Shown here: piece by piece, positions 20,078 through 28,244 of the stretch
Numbering within the stretch: the stretch's first letter is position 1
Layout of the letters: each line of letters starts with the position of its first letter
Source: Astragalus membranaceus
Lineage: Eukaryota > Streptophyta > Magnoliopsida > Fabales > Fabaceae
Assembly: GCA_039519185.1 (NCBI GenBank)
Contig: JAZGSX010000010.1
Span: 992,001-1,056,000 of the forward strand
Direction of reading: 5' to 3'
DNA: 64,000 bases
Notes under the pieces: model-generated
Seen by the model: the letters and a program-made list of their open reading frames with translations, nothing else
The model's database searches: none
Told to the model about the DNA's origin: nothing
Position numbers and translations under genes: made by a program

Positions 20078-20404
20078 TGTTCTGGAGTGGGCCCGAAGGC
20101 CAATTCGTCCAACAGGCCCATCGCGGCCCAATACCTAACTTGCTCCGCAAGATGCGGCCGGCCCCGCAAAAAGCGCAACGGCTAGAACGCCTCGCAGCCA
20201 ACATTATATATACCACACCAGCATGTGGGTTCAGGTACGTTTTACTCACCTTGTGACCCTGCCCGTTGAAGCACCTCTGACTTGAGCGTTGGAGTGCCTT
20301 TGCAGGTACCACCCGCGTGCGGCCTACAAACTCGGTCCTTCATCCCAGCGACCGAGCAACATCATCAAACAGCAGCAACCCATCGTATTGATCAGGTACG
20401 ATCA
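20078..20404 (+). repeat. Tat-1 3' LTR
   Basis: Begins TGTTCTGGAGTGGG after the polypurine tract CTTGGGGGGCAAC and ends GTACGATCA where Athila RT sequence resumes. At 327 bp it is short for the lineage but plausible. It contains GGCCCA motifs, a TATA box (20204-20213) and, downstream, the CTTGAGCGTTGGAGTGCCTTTGCAGGTAC block that I recognise as recurrent in Tat LTRs (20281-20309). ATTTC (20405-20409) is the expected target duplication, but its partner is outside the window. The right end is placed by fitting the flanking Athila reading frame, to within a few bases. Confidence 0.75.
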
Positions 20405-21333
20405 ATTTCATAAAAGACTTCTCCAAGATTGCAAAACCTTTATGCAATCTACTTGTTAAGGAAAATGATTTTTTTTTGATAATGACTGTCTTTGTGCTTT
20501 TAATATATTGAAGGAAAAACTTATTTCTGCTCTAGTCATTGTAACCCCTAACTGGGATATTCCCTTTGAGTTAATGTGTGATGCTAGTGATTATGCAGTG
20601 GGTGTTGTGTTGGGGCAGAGATCAGAGAAATTTTCTCATGCCATATATTATGCTAGCAAAGTTTTAAATGAGAATCAGGTGAATTACGCAATAACTGAAA
20701 AAGAACAGCTAGCCATAGTATTTGCATTGGAAAAATTTTGTTCCTATTTGTTTGGATCTAAAGTGATTGTTTTCACTAACCACGCTGCAAAAAAATATCT
20801 GCTAACCAAGGGCGAGTCTAAGCCTCGACTCCTTAGATGGATTTTACTTTTGCATGAATTCGACTTGGAGATCAAGGAGAAAAAGGGGAGCGAGAACGTG
20901 GTCGCGGATCATTTGTCTAAAATGGATAACAAAGAAGTGACTGCTCGGGAGAGAGAAATTCTTGAAGAGTTCCCCGACGAGAAGTTGTTTACAATTGAAG
21001 AGAGACCGTGGTTTGCTGATATAGCAAATTATAAGGCAGGCGGAACGGTCCCAGAAGACTTCACATGGCAACAAAAGAAGAAGTTAATCCGAGATGCCCA
21101 ACATTACCTTTGGGATGATCCCTTTCTCTTCAAGGTTGGGACGGGTGGACTTCTTAGAAGATGCGTGTATGGTATTGAAAGTCAAAAGATTCTATGGCAT
21201 CGTCATGATTCTCCATGTGGAGGTCACTATAATGGGGAACGCACAACCGCTAAGGTACTCCATTCTGGTTTCTATTGGCCATCCATCATTAAGGATGCGC
21301 AAAATTATGTGAAAAGTTGTGACAAGTGCCAGA
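20405..21333 (+). pseudogene. Athila-A pol fragment: RT end, RNase H, integrase finger
   Basis: Starts inside the RT connection (FIKDFSKIAKPL), has a one-base shift in the T run near 20468-20477, then reads openly: RNase H (MCDASDYAVGVVLGQ, NYAITEKEQLAIVFALEKF, ENVVADHLSKMD) and the integrase N-terminus (HRHDSPCGGHYNGERT ... CDKCQ). It aligns closely with 55170-56100 of Athila-C. The frame is cut at CDKCQ by Tekay-F and resumes at 30764 with RTGNITRKGEMP. Confidence 0.9.
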
Positions 21334-23720
21334 TGTAACACCCTAAAATGATTTAATTAAGTAATTGATTAAATTATTTAAAGTGTTGCACTAATTTTGA
21401 TTAAATTATAATATAGCATTTTATTTAATTGAAGGGGATGGCATTGGAAATACCGGAACTGCAAGTAATGGCCCAAGAAGCCCAAGCCCATTGGCTTAGG
21501 CGCTCCTTAGGCGCTGGGGGTCTAGGTTTTCGCCTCAGTTGTACCAAAAGAGAGAAAGAAATCGAAGGAGAGGAGAAGAGAAAGAAAAGGGCGATCTCAA
21601 GCTAAGGAGTTAGGGTTTCGTTCATCTGGATTCTAGGTAAGAGTTCCTAGTCCTTTCTTATTCGATTTTCCTTCTCTTTCAAGTGTTTAAGTTTTCGATT
21701 TCCTAACCCTTACTCTTGTTGATCCTTCGTGATGGTCCAAGAGAGAGAGAGAGAGAGGGCGCGATCGTGAGAGAGGGAAGAAGAAGGAGAAGATTCTTTG
21801 TTGCGGTGGTTTGTCGGTGTTTCGGTGGAAAGAGCTCTATTTTCGGCATAATCAAGGTAAGGGGAGTCTCACTCTATAATAGAGAGTATAATAGGTTGTA
21901 TGTAGATCATAGGGTCTTATTTGATGTTATTTGATAATGGTTTGATTGTTTGGATTGGTTGAAATTGATGAATTGTATGATGAAATCGATTTCCTATGCT
22001 AAGGTTAGGGTTTCATACCTTGATTTTGTGTCTTGATGTGTTCTTAATGTATAAGTGTGAAATTGAAGTTGTTGGTATGAGCTTAACATGTTTTATGATT
22101 GTTGTTGTGAGGGTTGGGACGCATGGGGCGCCAAGTGCCTAGGGAAATGGCGCCCTGTGTACTGTAGCAGTGGGTTTGTGTTGTGTTGCGTATGTTGTTT
22201 GCTGCCTGGGCGCTGTTCTGGTTGCTGGGTGCGTGTGCGGTCTGTGCAGGGCGCCAATGTGGCTGCCCTGTGGCGCCTGGGGTGGCGCCAAGGTGCTGCC
22301 TGTGTCTAGACATGGCGCACAAAAGGTGTTTTTGGGTAAAACTCAGTTTTCTAAACATATTTTCCCGAGCCAAATTTTGTATTCACCTGCCCAAATTGTA
22401 TTTTAAGCACTGTGGCTAAGGTATTTTCAGTTTTGCACGCGTTGTTTTGAAATGGTCCTATTGGGCATAGTTTTAGCTTGTGTAAAGGGGGCTTAGCGTG
22501 CAAATCAATTTCTAAGCATATTTTCCCGAGCCAAATTTTGTATTCACCTGCCCAAATTGTATTTTAAGCACTGTGGCTAAGGTATTTTCAGTTTTGCACG
22601 CGTTGTTTTGAAATGGTCCTATTGGGCATAGTTTTAGCTTGTGTAAAGGGGGCTTTGCGTGCAAATCAATTTCTAAGCATATTTTCCCGAGCCAAATTTT
22701 GTATTCACGTGACCAAATTCCATTTTGAACATTTTGGCTAGAGCGGTTTTAATTTTTCAGGTGGCCCACTCTGTTTGGTCCTTGTGAGGGGTTCTAGTCC
22801 TCTAGTTGAGTTTAGTCCTAGAGACGTGATTGAGATGAGATAATAAATGAGTTGATTGATGATATCATGGGGATATGGGCCGTGGGGGCCAGAGTCATAG
22901 GGACTCAATTGATTGATGATGAGGCCATGGGGGCTATAACTAAGATTAATAAAGAGGTGATATATGATGTATGGACTGTGTCGTTAAGAATTGTGATTGT
23001 GATCTTTGTCATGGAGTCTCATGCATACATAAGGCTGAGGTCTGAGTTTATATTGTGATGATAAGGCTGCGGTCTGAGTTCTATATTGTGATGATAAGGC
23101 TGCGGTCTAAGTTTGATATTATGATGATGAGGCTGCGGTCTGGGAAAATGGTACCACATGCATAACTGTATTGCATACATTCTCATGATAAGCATGTGAG
23201 TTGTTGGTTGTATGAACTATGCTACTGTGTGACTGTATGAGTGTGATACTATGATAAAATATACTTCTTATTATAGTCTTTATTATGTGGTTAGAGACTC
23301 ACCCTTCTGTTGTTGTTTACCACAGGTATCCCTGAGTGAAGGCTTACTCCCTTCGTTCCCGAGTCGGTCTGCTCTGATACGTGACACCTAGGGAGTGGGC
23401 TTAGGATTCTAGTGTTATTCCTTTTTGCTGTTGAACTATATATGTGTTGATTTAATAATTTTGATGAGGCTGTTGTTCGACACTTTTGAGATTATGGTAT
23501 TTTCCGCCGTGTCACATTCATTTTCTAGTGCGTGGATTTTATTGATGAATTCTTGAGTATTCCATCCCATTTAAGGGTGTTGCGTATTATAAAGATGGAA
23601 TGAAAGCTTATGCTGATTTTGTCGTCGTTAGATTAAAGTTATGTGTAGCATTCCATTGAAAATGAAATTTTGAAACTCTGATATTTATGATAAATAACCG
23701 GGTAGAAATGGGGTGTTACA
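21334..23720 (+). repeat. Tekay-F 5' LTR
   Basis: TGTAACACCC to GGGTGTTACA. In order: an AT-rich start with TATAATATAG (about 21407-21416); GGCCCAAGAAGCCCAAGCCC (21471-21490); a GA-rich leader (21545-21595); an exact telo-box TTAGGGTTT (21610-21618); donors TCTAG^GTAAGAG (21635) and CAAG^GTAAGGGG (21856); a GGCGCC cluster (22123-22290); 161-bp repeats; GGCTGCGGTCTGAG repeats (23030-23140); and an acceptor TTTACCACAG at 23325. Promoter and polyadenylation functions follow from LTR biology; the intron is inference. Confidence 0.93.
22351..22735. repeat. 161-bp tandem repeat in 5' LTR (2 full copies plus part)
   Basis: Units beginning CTAA[AG]CATATTTTCCCGAGCC start at 22351, 22512 and 22673, exactly 161 bp apart; the third is truncated. 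The 3' LTR has three full copies, so copy number changed after or during insertion. Confidence 0.93.
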
Positions 23721-23724
23721 TTAG

Positions 23725-23736
23725 TGGTATCAGAGC
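23725..23736 (+). other. Primer-binding site (initiator Met tRNA), Tekay-F
   Basis: TGGTATCAGAGC starts four bases after the LTR end, complementary to the 3' end of initiator-Met tRNA. Confidence 0.93.
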
Positions 23737-23846
23737 AAAAGTTCGGTCTGTCCGGCCAAGTGTGTCTGTCTGTCATATTGTGTATGACAATTAGGTGTTT
23801 TTAATTTAGTTCTGAATTGTTGTTTATGCTGCAGTGATAGGTTGAT

Positions 23847-26800
23847 ATGGCTAGAAGGGATGATGCTGCTTTGGCTGCTGCTCTGCAAGCCATAGCCCAA
23901 GCTGTTGGGAATCAACACACTGCTGCTGATATGAATGCCCGTAACCTGGCAACGTTTCAGAGGGAAAACCCACCCACCTTCAAGGGTCGGTATGATCCTG
24001 ATGGAGCCTTGTCGTGGTTGAATGAGATAGAGCGGATCTTCCGTGTTATGGAGTGCACTGCTGCCCAGAAAGTGAAGTTTGGGACGCACATGCTGGCGGA
24101 AGAGGCTGACAAGTGGTGGTTAGGGATGATGCGTAGGTTGAACACTGCTGGTGAAGAGGTTACTTGGGAATTCTTCACAAGGGAGTTTAAAAGAAAGTAT
24201 TACCCTGAAGACGTTCGGGCCAAGAAAGAGGTAGAATTCTTAGAGTTGAAACAGGGAAATAAGACGGTGGCTGAGTATGCAGCCAGATTTGAGGAGCTGG
24301 CCCAATTTTGTCCTTACTACGCCAATGGTGCTGATTCAGAGTTCTCCAAGTGTGTGAAATTTGAGAGTGGCCTGCGACCTGATATTAAGAAGGCAATTGG
24401 ATATCAGGAGATACGAGATTTTGCTAGACTAGTTGACAAGAGTAGGATTTATGAAGAGGACAGTTCTGCTGCCTACAAGATTGGGAAAGAGAAAAGGAAT
24501 ACTCAGTTTAGGGGAAAACCCTATGATATGGCTGGAGGTAAAAATAAGTGGAAGGCAGGTGCTGGTAAGAGATCTTCTGAGGGTAAGAAGCCTAGTGGGG
24601 GAGGTGCTCCCGCTGATATTGTGTGTTTCACGTGTGGCAAGCCGGGTCACAAAAGCTTCGAGTGCAGGACTGGAGCAATGTGTTTCCGTTGTGGGAAGAA
24701 AGGTCATATGGCGTCTGACTGTGATCGTAAGGAATCAGTGTGTTTCAATTGTGGAGAAGCTGGTCACTTTAGTTCTAAGTGTACCAAACCAAAGAAAGAG
24801 AAGTCCAGTGGAAGAGTTTTCGCGCTAGCAGGTTCAGAGGGGCCCAATGAGATTAGAGGTGCTTGTTTTATTTATGGTACCCCTTTAGTTGCTATAGTTG
24901 ATACTGGTGCTATGCATTCTTTTATTGCTGCTGTTTGTGCTGAAAAGTTAAATTTAGTATTGTCTGCTATGAAGAGGGAAATGGTTATCGACACTCCAGC
25001 TAAGGGTTCGGTGACTACTTCTCTATTGTGTGCTAAGTGTCCTCTGTCAGTCTTCGGCAGGGATTTTCTGGTTGACCTTATATGTTTGCCTATGGGTGGG
25101 TTGGATGTTATTCTTGGTATGGACTGGTTAGTAGATAACCATGTGCACATCAACTGTTTCAGCAAGTCTGTGAGTTTCCTTCCTCCTGAGGAGGAAAAGT
25201 CTGTTTTGTTGTCTGGGGATCAGCTGCATAAGGTAATGAAGGATGGTGGTCAACTATATGCTTTGATGGCGTCTATGTCTGCTGAAAACCAAGCTATAGT
25301 TGAAAGGTTGCAGGTGGTGTGTGAGTTCCCTGAAGTGTTCCCTGATGAGATTCCTAGTGTGCCACCAGAGAGGGAAGTAGAGTTTGGGATTGACCTTGTG
25401 CCTGGTACTAGGCCTGTGTCCATGGCACCGTACCGGATGTCAGCTTCTGAGTTATCTGAGTTAAAGAAGCAGTTGGAAGAGTTACTTGAAAAGAAATTTG
25501 TGAGGCCTAGTGTGTCACCATGGGGAGCTCCGGTTTTGTTAGTAAAGAAGAAAGATGGGAGTATGCGCCTGTGTCTGGATTATAGACAGTTGAACAAGGT
25601 GACTATCAAAAATAAGTACCCTCTTCCGAGAATTGATGATCTGATGGACCAGCTGGTGGGTGCTAAGGTCTTTAGCAAAATTGATTTGAGGTCAGGGTAT
25701 CATGAGATTAAAGTAAAAGACGAAGACGTCCAGAAGACAGCATTCCGAACGAGGTATGGACATTATGAGTACTCTGTGATGCCGTTTGGTGTCACCAATG
25801 CACCAGGGGTGTTTATGGAGTACATGAACCGTATCTTCCATGGCTACTTGGATCGGTTTGTGGTAGTTTTTATAGATGATATTCTGGTATACTCTAAGTC
25901 TGAAGAGGAGCATGCAGAGCACTTGAGATTGGTGCTTGAGGTGTTGAAAGAGAAGAAGCTTTATGCTAAGTTGTCCAAATGCGAGTTCTGGCTGCGTGAG
26001 GTAAGCTTTTTGGGTCACATTATTTCTAGTGATGGCATAGCTGTAGACCCAGCCAAGGTTGATGCAGTGTTACAGTGGGAAAGCCCAAAGTATGCGACTG
26101 AGATCAGGAGTTTCTTGGGGTTGGCTGGTTACTACAGGAGGTTCATTGAGGGTTTCTCAAAGCTAGCCCTTCCGTTGACTCAATTGACGTGTAAGGGGAG
26201 AGTTTTTGTGTGGGATGCTAAGTGTGAAGAGAGCTTCCAAGAGTTGAAGAGGAGATTGACAACATCTCCGGTGTTAGTGTTGCCCGTGCCGGATCAACCG
26301 TTTGTGGTATATTGTGATGCTTCCAAAATGGGCTTGGGAGGCGTATTGATGCAGGATGGGAAGGTAGTTGCTTATGCGTCCAGACAGTTGCGGACACATG
26401 AGAAGAACTATCCTACTCATGATTTGGAATTGGCTGCTATTGTGTTTGTGCTGAAGATTTGGAGGCACTATTTGTATGGCACTAGATTCGAGGTATTCAG
26501 CGACCACAAGAGTTTGAAATACTTGTTTGATCAGAAGGAGCTGAATATGAGGCAGAAGCGTTGGTTAGAGCTGCTGAAAGACTATGATTTTGGCTTGAAC
26601 TATCACCCCGGCAAAGCTAATGTCGTGGCTGATGCTTTAAGTCGAAAGACTTTGCATATGTCAGCAATGATGGTAAAGGAGTTGGAGTTGATTGAGCAAT
26701 TCCGTGATATGAGTCTGGTTTGTGAAGTGACACCGCAGAGTGTTAAGCTGGGTATGCTGAGGATTGGTAATGACTTCTTGGTTAGTATCAGAGACGCCCA

Positions 26801-28232
26801 GAAATTAGATATGAAGCTGGTAGACTTGTTGGTTACGGGTGATCAGGATGTGGATGGGGATTTCAGGTTGGATTCCCAAGGTGTGTTGAGATTCAGAGAT
26901 AGGATCTGTGTTCCCGATGATAATGAGATGAAGAAGGTGATCCTTGAGGAGAGTCATAGGAGCAAGCTGAGTATTCATCCAGGGGCTACAAAGATGTATC
27001 ATGACTTGAAGAAGTTATTCTGGTGGCCTGGTATGAAGAAAGATGTGGCACAGTTTGTGTATGCCTGTTTGACTTGCCAGAAGTCAAAGGTTGAACACCA
27101 GAAGCCTGCGGGGTTGATGCAACCTTTAGATGTTCCGGAATGGAAATGGGATAGCATTTCCATGGATTTTGTGACTGGGTTACCAAGAACCGTTCGGGGA
27201 TTTGATTCTATTTGGGTGATTGTGGATAGGTTGACGAAGTCTGCTCACTTCCTTCCTATCAACATCACATATCCGGTATCGAGATTGGCCGAGATATATA
27301 TTCAGGTGATTGTGAAGTTGCATGGTGTCCCGAAGAGTATTGTATCTGACAGAGATCCGAGGTTTACTTCGGAGTTTTGGGGGAGCTTGCAGGAGGCATT
27401 GGGGTCCAGATTGAGGTTGAGTTCAGCCTATCATCCTCAGACTGATGGGCAGACAGAGAGAACCATTCAGTCATTGGAGGACTTATTCAGATCGTGTGTT
27501 TTAGAGCAGGGAGGTGCGTGGGATACACATCTTCCGTTGATTGAGTTCACTTACAACAACAGCTACCATTCGAGTATAGGGATGGCTCCTTTCGAGGCAC
27601 TGTATGGGCGGAGGTGTAGAACTCCTTCGTGTTGGCATGAGTCTGGCGAGAGTGTTGTTCTTGGACTTGAATTGGTGAGAGAGACTACAGAGAAGATAAA
27701 AATGATCAGGGAGAAAATGAAAGAGTCTCAAAGTCGGCAAAAGAGTTACCATGATAGAAGGAGGAAAGACTTGGAATTTCAGGCTGGTGAGCATGTTTTC
27801 TTGAGGGTCACGCCTATGGCTGGTGTTGGGCGTGTGCTGAAGGCAAAGAAGTTGACTCCTAGATTTATTGGACCGTACCAGATCACTGAGAGGGTTGGAA
27901 AGGTTGCTTATAGGGTGGCTTTACCGCCTAACCTTTCGAACTTGCACGACGTATTTCACGTGTCGCAACTTCGGAAGTATATTCCGGACCCGTCTCATGT
28001 GATCCATATGGATAATGTTGAGGTGCGAGATAATCTCACTGTGGAGACTATGCCAGTGAGGATTGATGATAGAGAAGTGAAGGTGCTGAGGGGGAAAAAC
28101 ATTGCTTTAGTAAAGGTGGTGTGGTTGGGAGCTACTGGTGAGAGCATGACTTGGGAGCTGGAGAGTAGGATGCGGGAATCCTATCCAGAGCTATTTGACT
28201 CAGGTATGAATTTCGAGGACGAAATTTCCTAA
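23847..28232 (+). CDS. Tekay-F Gag-Pol polyprotein, intact (1,461 aa)
   Basis: A single frame from ATG at 23847 to TAA at 28230-28232. Gag occupies about residues 1-250, then three CCHC knuckles at about 260-273, 278-291 and 299-312. The protease active site is DTGA (352-355). RT has CLDYRQLNKVTIKNKYPLPR and FIDD (675-678). RNase H starts with D824 (CDASKMGLGG). Integrase has an HHCC finger (H1037 to C1077) and a DD35E triad D1107, D1168, E1204 with exactly 35 residues between the last two. A chromodomain-like C-terminus (about 1407-1450: LVKVVWLGATGESMTWELE) marks the Tekay/Del clade. Gag and Pol share a frame with no stop, as usual for plant chromoviruses. No lesion is visible. Confidence 0.96.
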   Translation: MARRDDAALAAALQAIAQAVGNQHTAADMNARNLATFQRENPPTFKGRYDPDGALSWLNEIERIFRVMECTAAQKVKFGTHMLAEEADKWWLGMMRRLNTAGEEVTWEFFTREFKRKYYPEDVRAKKEVEFLELKQGNKTVAEYAARFEELAQFCPYYANGADSEFSKCVKFESGLRPDIKKAIGYQEIRDFARLVDKSRIYEEDSSAAYKIGKEKRNTQFRGKPYDMAGGKNKWKAGAGKRSSEGKKPSGGGAPADIVCFTCGKPGHKSFECRTGAMCFRCGKKGHMASDCDRKESVCFNCGEAGHFSSKCTKPKKEKSSGRVFALAGSEGPNEIRGACFIYGTPLVAIVDTGAMHSFIAAVCAEKLNLVLSAMKREMVIDTPAKGSVTTSLLCAKCPLSVFGRDFLVDLICLPMGGLDVILGMDWLVDNHVHINCFSKSVSFLPPEEEKSVLLSGDQLHKVMKDGGQLYALMASMSAENQAIVERLQVVCEFPEVFPDEIPSVPPEREVEFGIDLVPGTRPVSMAPYRMSASELSELKKQLEELLEKKFVRPSVSPWGAPVLLVKKKDGSMRLCLDYRQLNKVTIKNKYPLPRIDDLMDQLVGAKVFSKIDLRSGYHEIKVKDEDVQKTAFRTRYGHYEYSVMPFGVTNAPGVFMEYMNRIFHGYLDRFVVVFIDDILVYSKSEEEHAEHLRLVLEVLKEKKLYAKLSKCEFWLREVSFLGHIISSDGIAVDPAKVDAVLQWESPKYATEIRSFLGLAGYYRRFIEGFSKLALPLTQLTCKGRVFVWDAKCEESFQELKRRLTTSPVLVLPVPDQPFVVYCDASKMGLGGVLMQDGKVVAYASRQLRTHEKNYPTHDLELAAIVFVLKIWRHYLYGTRFEVFSDHKSLKYLFDQKELNMRQKRWLELLKDYDFGLNYHPGKANVVADALSRKTLHMSAMMVKELELIEQFRDMSLVCEVTPQSVKLGMLRIGNDFLVSIRDAQKLDMKLVDLLVTGDQDVDGDFRLDSQGVLRFRDRICVPDDNEMKKVILEESHRSKLSIHPGATKMYHDLKKLFWWPGMKKDVAQFVYACLTCQKSKVEHQKPAGLMQPLDVPEWKWDSISMDFVTGLPRTVRGFDSIWVIVDRLTKSAHFLPINITYPVSRLAEIYIQVIVKLHGVPKSIVSDRDPRFTSEFWGSLQEALGSRLRLSSAYHPQTDGQTERTIQSLEDLFRSCVLEQGGAWDTHLPLIEFTYNNSYHSSIGMAPFEALYGRRCRTPSCWHESGESVVLGLELVRETTEKIKMIREKMKESQSRQKSYHDRRRKDLEFQAGEHVFLRVTPMAGVGRVLKAKKLTPRFIGPYQITERVGKVAYRVALPPNLSNLHDVFHVSQLRKYIPDPSHVIHMDNVEVRDNLTVETMPVRIDDREVKVLRGKNIALVKVVWLGATGESMTWELESRMRESYPELFDSGMNFEDEIS

Positions 28233-28243
28233 GTGGGGGAGAG
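28233..28243 (+). other. Polypurine tract, Tekay-F
   Basis: GTGGGGGAGAG directly follows the pol stop and ends one base before the 3' LTR. It primes plus-strand DNA synthesis. Confidence 0.88.
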
Positions 28244-28244
28244 T

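Larger units (their letters stand above)
2321..20404 (+). mobile_element. Tat-1, Tat-lineage Ty3/gypsy element (3' two-thirds)
   Basis: Gag, protease, pol with an additional RNase H, a tandem-repeat spacer, an antisense gene and a short 3' LTR follow in the order typical of plant Tat/Retand/Ogre-like elements. It is interrupted twice in gag: by the LTR ending at 2320 and by Tekay-R1 (3038-12698). The 3' LTR is short (about 327 bp) and is preceded by a polypurine tract (CTTGGGGGG). Its right edge lies against Athila-A RT sequence, so Tat-1 is younger than Athila-A. The 5' LTR and primer site are left of the window. Frame breaks near 12.92 kb and 13.32 kb make it defective. Confidence 0.88.

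Noticed and set aside
22351..22735. 161-bp repeats considered as a centromeric satellite
   Set aside because: The length is satellite-like, but there are only two or three copies and they lie inside matching LTR positions of one element.
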